Shown here in pieces: positions 34,128 to 44,440 of a DNA stretch of 64,000 bases. The position numbers and the translations under genes were made by a program. This stretch comes from Caenorhabditis elegans (taxonomy: Eukaryota; Nematoda; Chromadorea; Rhabditida; Rhabditidae), in assembly GCF_000002985.6 (NCBI RefSeq), contig NC_003279.8, forward strand, positions 620,001-684,000, written 5' to 3'. The notes under the pieces were generated by a model that saw only the letters and a list, made by a program, of their open reading frames with translations, did no database searches and was not told where the DNA came from. Position 1 is the first letter of the stretch. Every line of letters begins with the position of its first letter.

Positions 34128-37100
34128 ATGTCGGATTTTGTGCCAGAAACCGAGGAAAATGAAGAAGAATCTCAAAAAATCGATGAAATCCATGAAATCC
34201 CAGCTCAAGCAATTATCATCGACCAAAGTGAGGAAAATGCTGACTTTATCAATTTTCAATTACTTTTTGCATTTTTTCTAGGTTTTTCTCGACGATTTCT
34301 CAACAATAAATGGTACGGAAAGTACGGCGAAGATGGGGATCTTCTGGAGCACATCGACGAGGACTGGGAGCCCGTAGGCCTCGACGAAGTGGAATTTCTG
34401 AGCCAACTGTGGTTTGAGCAGGAGGATCAGGAGAAAAAAGCTCATAGGCACTATGATTGGGATGAAGAAAAGAAGGAATGGGTGCCGAAGGCCAAGCAGG
34501 AGGAGGTCAATGAGGATTTTATCGCAGAATATCAAGCGAATTACGGGGTTCAGTATGATGATATTTATAAAAAAATGGACGAAGAATTGCAAGAAAAAGC
34601 GGCAAAAGCTCAAAAAGAAGATGAAGAGAAGAAGGAGAAGAAGCGGAAGAAAAAAGTTGGCTTGGGAGCCGGGGAAGACGCTAAAGAGGGCTGGCTTGAC
34701 CTAGGAGATAAGGTTCATGCGGTTTATGTGTCAAATCTTCCGGAAGATATTACAGACGAGGAATTCCAGAAATTTATGTCAAAATGTGGAGTTATTCAGC
34801 CGGATATTCGAACGAATAAGCCGAAATGCAAGCTTTACCGGGAGGAAAACGGCAAACTCAAAGGCGACGGAAGATGTTGTTATATTAAGAAGGAATCTGT
34901 CGAGCTTGCCTGTAACATTCTCGATGGAGCGAACTTAAACGGGCGGGAAGTGAAGGTTGAGGAAGCTCGATTTGAGATGAAGGGCGATTTTGATCCGGCG
35001 AGGAAGCGGCGGAAATTGACTGCGGCGCAGAAAAAACGATATATGGAGCAGCAGAATAAGTAATAAAAAATATTTGGTGAAATTTGAAATAGCTCGTAAA
35101 TCGACATTAAGCTGAAAAAATGAAAAAAAACCAAAAAAAATCGTATTACGGGAACACAAAATCCTGAGAATGCGTACTGCACAACATTTTTTTTTTTTTT
35201 GACGCGCAAAATATCTCGTAGCGAAAACTAAGACTACTGTAGCACTTGTGTCGATTTACGGGCTGCTCGATTTTCGAAATGAATTAAAAGAATTTATTTA
35301 TGTGATATTGAAATTGGGCAAAAAATAGGAAAATAATACAAAAAAATCTAAAAAATTTATTTCAATAATCGAGCCCCCGTAAATCGACACAAGCGCTACA
35401 GTAGTCATTTAAAGAGTAGTTTTCGCTACGAGATATTTTGCGCGTCAAATATGTTGTGCAATACGCATTCTCAGAATATTGTGTTCCCATAATATATCGA
35501 CGAAAAAATTGGCCCAAATCGTGGATTTTTGTCCGAATTTGATGACAAATGGCTTTGAAAATCACAAAATTTCAGAGAAAAATTTCGATTTTTGGTTTAA
35601 AAAAACAAAAATTGAAACCCAACAAAATTGTTAACTTGAAAACCTGCTGAAAATCTTAGAATTTTCAGATTTCACCCAAAAAATACCAGATTTAACTCGA
35701 AAATTGCGAATTTTAGGCCAAATTCCTTGCATTTTTCATAGAAAAGATAAACTAACGACACAAAATCAAATGAAATTGACTAAAAAACTATTGAATTTTG
35801 TAGAAAAATCCCGATTTTTGCCTAAATTTGCAAAAAAAATATTTTATTTTAGCATTTATTTTTCTTAATTTTCACACTAAAAATTACGAAAAAAGACAAA
35901 AAAAATTTTTTTCATTCAACAATTTTTTGGGCTAAAATGTGTAATTTTTGCGGGAAGAATTCGAAAAATTATTAAAAATCGTAGAGACTAACTGAAAATC
36001 AATTTTTTAGGGACCAAAAAGCCAACTTTTGCCGATTTTACTCAAATTTTTCCGTGAAAAATCCGGAATTTTTAAATATTATTTAATTGCGAAATTTTAC
36101 AATTTTTACACCTAAAATAAGGGTAATATGGTAGCTGGTCTCGACACGACAATTTTTTTGTTAAATTCTAAAAAAGGTGTGCGCCTTTAAAGAGTACTGT
36201 AATTTCAAACTTTATGGAATTTTTTTTTGATTTTTCAAATAAACTACGAAAAATCGAAGAAAATTCCACAAAGTTTGAAATTACAGTACTATTTAAAGGC
36301 GCATACCTTCTAGAATTTTACAAAAAATTTGTCGTGTCGTGACCGGCGACCGTATTACCCTAATTTTTGGTGTAAAAATCGTAAACTGTCCGGATTTTTC
36401 ACTACGAAATTCAAATTCGAGGAAAATCGAAAAAAATTGGTTGTTTTGGTTCCTAAAAAATATATTTTCAGTTATTTTCTACCATTTTTTAATAATTTCT
36501 CGAATTTTTCCCTCAAAAATTACAAATTTCAACCAAAAATTCTGATTTTTCCTTTCCAGAATCTTCGAATGGACGCCCGATAAGCCACGTAACTACCGTC
36601 CAAAGTCGGACTGTACGGTTATTGTCAAAAATCTGTTCACTCAGGAAATGATGAACAAGAATGCGGCGTTGATGTTGGATTTGAAAGAGGAAATGACACA
36701 AAGTTGTCAGAAATATGGAATTGTTAAGAAAGTCGTCGTTTATGCGGTTGGTATTGAGGAAATTTGTGGAAATTTCGATTTTTGTAAAAAAAATTTATTC
36801 TAAAAAAATAAATTAAAAAAAAAAGATTTAAAAAATTTAAAGCTAATTTTCGAAAAATTGAAGCTAATTTTGGAAAAAAAACCGAAAATTTTTTTTTTTA
36901 GAAATGTCGATATTCATAAAAAAATATTCTAAAAACGGGATCAAAAATTTTTGAAGCTATTTGTCGGAAAAATTTTTAAAAATGTAAAGCTAATTTTCGA
37001 AAAAAAACCCAAAATTATTGGATTTAACAAATTTTCAAAAAAATTGTTCTAAAAAAGATAACCTTTAACATTAAAAAAATTATGGCTATTTTTCGAAAAA

Positions 37101-38644
37101 TTAAAAAAAAACAATTTTTAGCTAATTTTCGAAAAAAAACCGAAAATTTGTGGAAATTTCGATTTTCAAAAAAAATTTATTCTAAAAAAAAATAAATTTT
37201 TAACATTAAAAAATGGCTATTTTTCGAAAAAACCGAAAATTTTTGGAAATTTCGATTTTCGAAAAAAAAGTATTTTAAAAAAACAATGAGAAATGGTTAT
37301 AAATTGTTCTTTCAAAAATTTTTTACAGCTTTTTTTTTCGAGAAATTTAAAAAAAAAACAATTTTTAGCTAATTTTAAAAAAAGTAAAGCTAATTTTCAA
37401 AAAGAACCCCAAAATTGATGCATTTATCGATTTTTAAAATAAATTGTTCAAAAAAAGATAAATTTAAAAAAAAAGTTATTGGATTTTTTAAAGTTATTGG
37501 ATTTTTCAATTTTCAAAAAAAAATCATCAAAATGTATAAATAAATAAAAACTATGGATTTCGAAAAATTAAAAAAAACAATTTTTAGCTAATTTACGGAA
37601 TTAAAACAACAAAAAATTTCGGAAAATCGAAAATTGTTGGTTTTTTTTTTCGATTAAAAAAATTCAAAATCTTCTGAAAGACATTTTTAAAATTTCCAAA
37701 AAAAAATTATGAGTATTTTTCAAAAAACAAATCGAATTTTGATTAACTTCCGATTTTTTTGACATTTTTTGAAATTTGAAAATCATTAATTCAAAAATTT
37801 TTATTGAAATAATTCAAAAATTTTTATTGAAAAAAAACGAAAATTTTTGATTTTCGCTTGAATATTTCGGAAAAAACAATCGATTAAAAAAAAAATAGGC
37901 TTCTAGTTATTTTTCAAGAATGCTTTTTTTTTGACAAACTGCTGATTTTTTGTCAGTTTCGTCGATTTTCGTTGTAAAAAATCAAAAATTCAAAATTTCT
38001 TCTATTACGAGTGCACAAAATGCTGAGAATGCGTATTGCACAACATATTTGACGCGCAAAATATCTCGTAGTGAAAACTACAGTAATTCTTTAAGTGTCT
38101 ACTGTAGCGTTTTCGGAAAAATTCCACTTTTTTTATTTAAAAAAAAAAACGAAATATTTTGATTTTTTTTTATTAAAAAAAACGAAAAATTTTGATTTTT
38201 TATTAAAAAAAACGAAATATTTTGATTTTTTATTTAAAAATGAAAAATTTTGATTTTCCAAAAAAAAAGGCTCCTAATTAAAAAAAAAAAATTTTTTTGA
38301 AAAAGTGCAGATTTTTGTCTTAAAATTTAAATCAAAAATTTTTAAATAGACTTTTTCCATCAAATTTCCCCAATTTTCAGAACCACCCGGACGGCGTCGT
38401 ATCGGTAACCTTTCCAACGACAGAAGAATCGGATATGGCTGTAAAATATCTTCACGGACGAGTAGTTGACGGTCGGAAATTGACAGCCGAGCTCTGGGAT
38501 GGCCGGACAAAGTTTAAGGTCGAGGAGACGGAAGAGGATGAGGAGAAGCGTCGGAAAGAGTACGAGAAGTATATTGAGGGTGGAAGTAGTGAGACGAAGG
38601 AGGAGAGCGACGACGATGATGACGATGAAGCTGAAGATAATTGA
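34128..38644 (+). CDS. Tat-SF1 (HTATSF1/CUS2) homologue, splicing factor
   Basis: Exons 34128-34227, 34282-35059, 36560-36746 and 38381-38644 give 442 residues. CUS2/Tat-SF1 proteins act on U2 snRNP assembly, binding SF3B1 through a UHM domain. An acidic N-terminus is followed by a charged KEDEEKKEKKRKKK stretch. RRM1 spans about residues 176-262 (VYVSNLPEDIT, then the RNP1-like CCYIKK). The UHM is encoded by exons 3 and 4 (VIVKNLFTQEM, DGVVSVTFPT, LTAELWDG), and the protein ends in an acidic tail with a run of six Asp. In the UHM loop, human GRWFGGR reads GRVVDGR, so the conserved aromatic of the R-X-F motif is missing. Introns 2 and 3 (1.5 and 1.6 kb) are AT-rich with foldbacks. From memory this is Y65B4A.1. 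Confidence 0.9.
35144..35493. mobile_element. Family A foldback in Tat-SF1 intron 2
   Basis: TATTACGGGAACACAAAATC to TATTGTGTTCCCATAATA, with paired GTAGCGAAAACTA arms and an AT loop of about 100 bp. It starts about 85 bp after the donor. Confidence 0.8.
36090..36385. repeat. Family D foldback (GGTCTCGACACGACAAAT type)
   Basis: Palindrome with AGTACTGTAATTTCAAACTT inside and GTCTCGACACGACAA outside. Other copies lie at 40385-40560 (COASY intron) and, as a half, at 44210-44290. Confidence 0.75.
36750..38380. repeat. A/T-run-rich Tat-SF1 intron 3 with half family A element
   Basis: Long runs of A and T alternate at short intervals (for example AAAATTTTTGGAAATTTCGA), suggestive of Periodic An/Tn Clusters. 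A single arm of family A lies at about 38005-38112. No coding signal. Confidence 0.55.
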
Positions 38645-40004
38645 TTGATCTAAATTTTTTCTGAAAAATTATTTTTAGTTTATACATTTTTCCGAGAGGA
38701 GCAACCGATCAATTTTTACCAAAACTATGTTCAAAATCGCCCAAAAATATCAAATTTAGTGAATTTTCGTTTTCATGGATTTTTCGAAAATTAGCTTTAA
38801 AAATGTTTGCCAAATTTTTCGACGATATCGCGATATTTTAAAAATTTCGAACAAAAATTGCCTAATTTCAATTAAAATCCCTTTTTTCGAAATTTTCTAA
38901 TTTTCTGGGCCAATTGGGTCGTTTAAAAAGAAAAATGGCCAAAATTTGAGAGTTTTAAAAAAATTCTAAAATTTCAATCCTACGATTTTCCGGGAAAAAA
39001 ATTTTCTTGGAAAATTGCTTTTTTTTTGAAAAATTATTTTTAGTTTATACATTTTTTTTCCGAAAATAGGAACAACCTATCAATTGAAATTTTCAAAAAA
39101 AAATTAATTAAATTTGGAAGCATTTTCCGAAAAATTGCATGTTTTCGGTTTTCTAGAAAAAAAAAACTAAAAGAACGAAAAATTTCACCAAAAATCAAAT
39201 ATGAAAATACTTTCCTAAAAATCTGAAAAAACCAGAAATTTTCAATTTTCCCTATTCAAAAAAATTCAAAAAAAAAACCAAATTTCAGTTAAAATCCCTT
39301 TTTTCGAAAATTTTAAAATTTTCTGCGCCATTGTGTCGTTGATTTGAAATTTTTTTCTAAAAATCCGTGAATTTTTGAAATTAAACAAAAAATTTGAAAA
39401 ATCAAAAATTATCGATTTTTCAACGAAAAAAATTCAAAAATTTCAATCTTACGATTTTCCTAACTAAAAAAAAATTTGAAGTAACGAAAATGTTCAATTT
39501 TTTCGAAAATTTTCGAGGTCATTTAGAGTTTTTTCTGTGAAAATTGCATTTTATATACTCATTTAAATTAATTTTTATATATTCCTTTCCCGAAAACTTC
39601 AAAAAAAAAACCCAGTGATACAATTAAAATCGAGATAATCACAGACAAAGTAGGCAGTAGGCAGGCAAAAAACAGGCACATATTAAGGTAATACAAAATT
39701 CTGATAATGCGTACATCGCAACACATTTGACGCGCAAAATATCTCGTAGCGAAAACTACAGTAATTCGTTAAATGGATACTGTAGCGCGCTAGTGTCGAT
39801 TTACGGGAATCTTAAAGAACCTAAAGAATTGTAGGAAAAATGGAGATCCCGTAAATCGACACTAGCACGCTACAGTATCCATTTAAAGAATTACTGTAGT
39901 TTTCGCTACGAGATATTTTGCGCGTCAAATATGTTGTTCAATACGCAATTTTAAAATTTCGTGGTCTCATAATAATACACAATTAACTAGTAAATCTACA
40001 AAAT
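38645..40004. other. Convergent intergenic region, Tat-SF1 / CoA synthase 3' ends
   Basis: AT-rich, with two similar blocks (about 38660-38990 and 39040-39480, TTTATACATTTTTCCGA to CTTACGATTTTCC) that look like an old tandem duplication. A family A foldback spans 39686-39970. No genes were seen. Confidence 0.6.
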
Positions 40005-43000
40005 CTACAAAATTCTCTTCATCAACTCTTCCACAGCTCGATCGACCTGTGCATGAGTCTCCTCGTACGCCCACAGAGAGCACAACGCCACGTTGCTATT
40101 GTCGAGACGTTCCTTATTCGAAATCTGTGACGACATGCGATCCTTGGCCTGATCTTCAGTCAGGTTATCCCTCGCAACGACTCGACGGACGGCTTCATCT
40201 GCTGGCACGAAGACGGTCCACGTTTCGGCGAGCGTTTTGTGCCATCCGGCTTCGATTAGTGCGGCCGCTTCGATGACTGAATGAATTTTTTTTTCAACTT
40301 TTGCAGAAAAAATTATGATTTTGCAAAATTAACGGGGAAAATTGGCTGTTTAAAAAATATTTATTATTTTCGCGTTTTTTTAAAATAAAAATCGATGAAA
40401 ATTCTGCAAAGTTTGAAGCTTCAGTACCCTTCAAAGGTGCACACGTTTTAGAATTTAGCAAAAAATTGGCGTGTTCACGATTTTTTGGTTAAATTCAAGA
40501 AAGTGTGCGCCTTTAAGGAGTACTGTAATTTCAAACTTGCTGAATTTTCATCGATTTTTCACTTTTTTTCCACGATTAGTAAAATTTGTGTTATTGTAGA
40601 TTTTTTAAATTTAATACCAAATTTTCCAAAAAATCGAAAAAAAAAAGAAAAAATGTAATTTCGTTATTTTCAAAAAAATAAATTGAAAAATTGAAAAAAA
40701 ATCCAAATATTCGATTATATTTTTTCAGAAAATAAAAATGAAAATTGGAAAAAAACATATTTTTGGGTTTTTCGATTTTCCAAAAAATTTAAACATTTAA
40801 AAAATCTAAATTTTCGATTTTTTTCAAAAAAAAAAAATTAAAAATCGCACAAAAACCAAAAAAAAACATTTTTGGCCGATTTTCCAAAAAAAAAAAGAAA
40901 AATAAACAAAAAACAAATATTTCAAAAAAAAAAACAATTTTTTCCGATTTTCCAGAAAAACAACTGAAAATCGGAACAATAATTTGTTTTTTCTATTTTT
41001 CAAAAAATATTGAAAAATAAAAGAAAAAACGGAAATTTTCGATTTTTTTCCGATTTTCCAAAAAAAAAAAATTCAAAATCTCACAAAAACCAAAAAAAAA
41101 ATGAAAAATCAAAGAAAAACGAAAATTTCGTTATTTTCAAAAAAATATCGAAAAAACTTTTTTTTCTTCCGATTTTTCTGAAAAACACTGAAAATTGTGG
41201 AACAATAATTTTTTTCTATTTTTTTGGTCTCCACGATTTTTCGCGAAAAATTTCAAAAATTAAAATTTTTTTTTAAATCCAAATTTTCACTTCCCCCCCC
41301 CCCCCCCCCTCACCAACAACTTTCGCCGTCGACTTCTTCACAATCTCCATAGCTTTCTCTTTCACCTCCGGCCAAACAAGCTCACTCAGCTCGCGGAGCT
41401 TCACCTTATCCGAAAACACAATCGTTCCAAGCTTCCGGCGGTCTACAACTCCATCGACAACGACATCCCCTCCAAAATGTTCGCCGATTTTTCGATTCAA
41501 CGAGCTTCCCCGTTCATAGCACGTGTGTGCGAGCTTATCACAATCGATAACATCGAAATTATGCGTTTCACGGAGATATTTCCCGATATGACTTTTTCCC
41601 GACGCAATTCCTCCGGCGAGCCCAATGATGTACGGGGCGCCCGTTTCTCTTGGAACCGCCCGAGCTGGACGGAGCAAGTGACCCAGATCCTCTCGTCGTC
41701 TGGAGCTTGAGCTGATCTTTGTCTCTTTCAGGATCTCATCGGATCCTTCCACCAGCTCGACAATTATCACATCCAGCTGCGACATTCCTTGCTCATTTCT
41801 CTTTTTGTTCACCGCATCGGCACCTTTAATGGTCTCCCGGGACACTACTATCGCTTCGAGGTCTTTTATTCGTGTTGAAGGACCGAATGGGTCGATTATT
41901 GGCTCCGCGAGACATTTTGCCTGGAAAATTATGGGGGTTCTATTGAGCAAAAATGACCATTTTTGGAAAATTAGAAAATCGGAAAAAAAAATTTCCCGAA
42001 ATTTTTTATTTAGAAAAGTTTTTAAAAAACAGAAATTATATATTTTTTGAGTTTTCCAAAACAAAAAATCGAAAAAAAATATTTCGATTTTTCGGATTTT
42101 CCAAAAGAAAAAATTTAAAATATCGAAGTTTTTAGATTTGCAATAGAAAAATTGAAAAAAAAAACGGAAATTGTATTACGGGAACAGAAAATTCTGAGAA
42201 TGCGTATTGTACAGCATATTTGACGCGCAAAATATCTCGTAGCGAAAACTACAGTAATTCTTTAAATGACTACTGTATCGATCAAGCCCGTAAAGCGCTA
42301 CAGTAGTAATTTAAAGAATAACTGTAGTTTTCGCTACGAGATATTTTGCGCGTCAAATATGTTGTGCAATACGCATTCTCAGAATTTTGTGTTGCCTTAA
42401 TGCAATTTCCGTTTTTTTTTCAATTTTTTCTTTTGAAAATCTGAAAATTTCGATTTTTTCCAATATTTTCTTTTGGAAAATCCGAAAAATCGAAACAAAA
42501 ATTTTTTTCTATTTTTTAAATTTTTTTTTTTGGAAAATCGGAAAAAAACCAAAATTTTAGTTTTTTAAAATATTTTATGGACCAAAAATATCGATTTTTC
42601 CTAAAGTTTTATAGAAAACTGAAAAATTTAAATATTTATTGTTTTTAATTTTTAAATTTTTATGGAAAAATTTCGATTTTTTTTTTTGAAAAAAAAGCTT
42701 TTTTTAAATTTTTCTTTATTTTTGGAAAATCGAACATTTGCTATTTTTTTCGATTTATTAATTTTTTTGTTGGAATTTCTAAAAATCGATGTTTTTTTTT
42801 CAAAAATCAGCGGTTTTTCCGAAAAATGGCAAAAATTTTTTTAAAAAACATTTATTTCTTTTCCTATTTTTCGAAAAATAAATAATTTTTTCTGGCAATT
42901 TTTAATGAATTTTTGATCGGTAAACTCTTACAGTCCCGGAAATATCCTCTACAAAATCGACAACTTTCTTAATCCGAAACTCCACAGGCTCAATCATCTC

Positions 43001-43549
43001 GAATAATGATTTTTCTGGAAAAAAACCAATTTGTTAAAAGTTTTATTTCCAAGCTATAATCTAACTAATAATCATATCCTTATCGGTGACCCCCACGACA
43101 ATAACATCAGAAGCGAGCTCGGCAGCCTTGTTGAGCAACACTTTGTGCCCATTGTGAAGCCGATCGAATGTGCCGCCCAACACGACTTTTTTGTACTTTT
43201 TCGCCGCCGCCAATTTTTCCGCGTTCTCCAGCAGCTTTTCCTCGCCGATTAGCACATAATTCTCGGGATTTCCGCGGATTTCCGACACAACTAGACGGAC
43301 GTCGAGCTTCGGGCATGAGCTCGCCGATGTTAGGTAGATTTTCGAGACTAGCTCGTCGGTTCGCGGCTCGTCCGGGTTTAATCTGCAAGGAATCCTTGTT
43401 AACCTTGATTTTCGAGCCGGGAAAAAGCCCAAAGCACTTTACCTCACATAAAGCTTCGAGCTTAACGCGGCGGCCGCAGACGTGAGCAATTGCTTCAGTT
43501 TTTGCACATTTTTGCTATTTAACACGAGAAGTCCGTATTTCGAGCTCAT
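40005..43549 (-). CDS. Bifunctional CoA synthase (PPAT + dephospho-CoA kinase)
   Basis: Minus-strand exons 43549-43443, 43382-43066, 43014-42932, 41920-41314 and 40276-40005 give 461 residues in phase. The enzyme catalyses the last two steps of coenzyme A synthesis, adenylating 4'-phosphopantetheine and then phosphorylating dephospho-CoA. The PPAT nucleotidyltransferase motif [12 protein letters not shown] (HxGH) is at about residues 112-123. The dephospho-CoA kinase domain has a P-loop [11 protein letters not shown] in exon 4, a DCDKLAH segment and a C-terminal AALIEAGW. Human COASY is 564 residues, so the N-terminal extension is shorter here. The fourth intron begins GTGA followed by 17 G, directly after the donor. 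Start choice is the first ATG, with a CT-rich upstream region. From memory this is Y65B4A.8. Confidence 0.92.
41293..41309 (-). repeat. Monotonic G17 tract at a splice donor
   Basis: Seventeen C on the plus strand, so 17 G in the CoA synthase pre-mRNA, starting four bases into intron 4 (donor GTGAGG). Confidence 0.9.
42173..42405. mobile_element. Family A foldback in CoA synthase intron 3
   Basis: TATTACGGGAACAGAAAATT to CAGAATTTTGTGTTGCC with paired arms and a short loop. The rest of this intron is A/T-run-rich. Confidence 0.8.
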
Positions 43550-44440
43550 TGAGAATGATGAGAAATATCAGGGAATATTCCTCAAATTTTAAATAGAAAA
43601 ATTCGCTGCCACGTTCGCTGCTCTTATCGGCTGCGCGTCTCTATTTCACACACTGTCTCATCTCTCGTCTCGCGTCTCTCGTCTCTAACGCGTGACGGTG
43701 GAGCGCACTTCCCTCCTTTTTGCTGTAAAATCTTTCAGACATGCCGGAAACAAGAAAAACAAGAAATTATTGAACTGAAAATAATGTAAACGTACTCATC
43801 GTATTTTTAGCTTCAAAATAAGATATCTTAGAGCATATAATATTGCTTCTAAACGAAAACCAAAACATCGCTGAAAATGTTGTGAATTTTATGAAAATCT
43901 AGGATCATTTTTCCCATTTTTATGAAAAACAACAATAAAATGAGAAAAATTACATGGGAAAACCGAAGAAACTTAAATTTCGCGGTCAAAATTCGAATAG
44001 AATTACTGTATTTTTCGCTCAGAGATATTTTGCGCGTCAAATATGCTGCGCGTGCGCATTTTCAGCGTTTTTTATTTAATAAAACAGTAATAAAATGATT
44101 AAATGCATTTTGTGTGATTTTCAGCCCAAAATGTTTGAAATAAATTGTTGTTGTTCAAGCCAGCATTTTTAAAAACTTAAATATATGGGAAAACCATAAA
44201 AATAACACAAAAGTTTGGCAAAATTTTGGAACTACAGTACTCTTTAAAGGCGCAAGCCCTTTAAGACAAATTTGTCGTGTCGAGACCGGACAAATATTCT
44301 AAATTTCTTTTATACATACGCAGATTTAAAGTACAGAAGAGCGCATTTGCACATTGCGCAATTTCTAAATTTTTTCTAACAATAAAAATTAAAACCAAAA
44401 TACTTTATTCAATACCACAAATACCACAAGTTCATTTATC
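43550..44440 (-). promoter_or_regulatory. Upstream region of CoA synthase
   Basis: About 43600-43740 is CT-rich on the plus strand (repeated CTCGTCTC; GAGACGAG on the coding strand) and less AT-rich, the likely core promoter. Further out are a half family A arm (about 44010-44070) and a half family D arm (44210-44290). Confidence 0.5.

Noticed and set aside
41273..41313. Apparent polyglycine extension of the CoA synthase reading frame
   Set aside because: The frame reads through a GTGAGG donor into the G17 tract; the true next exon starts at 40276 and restores phase and homology.
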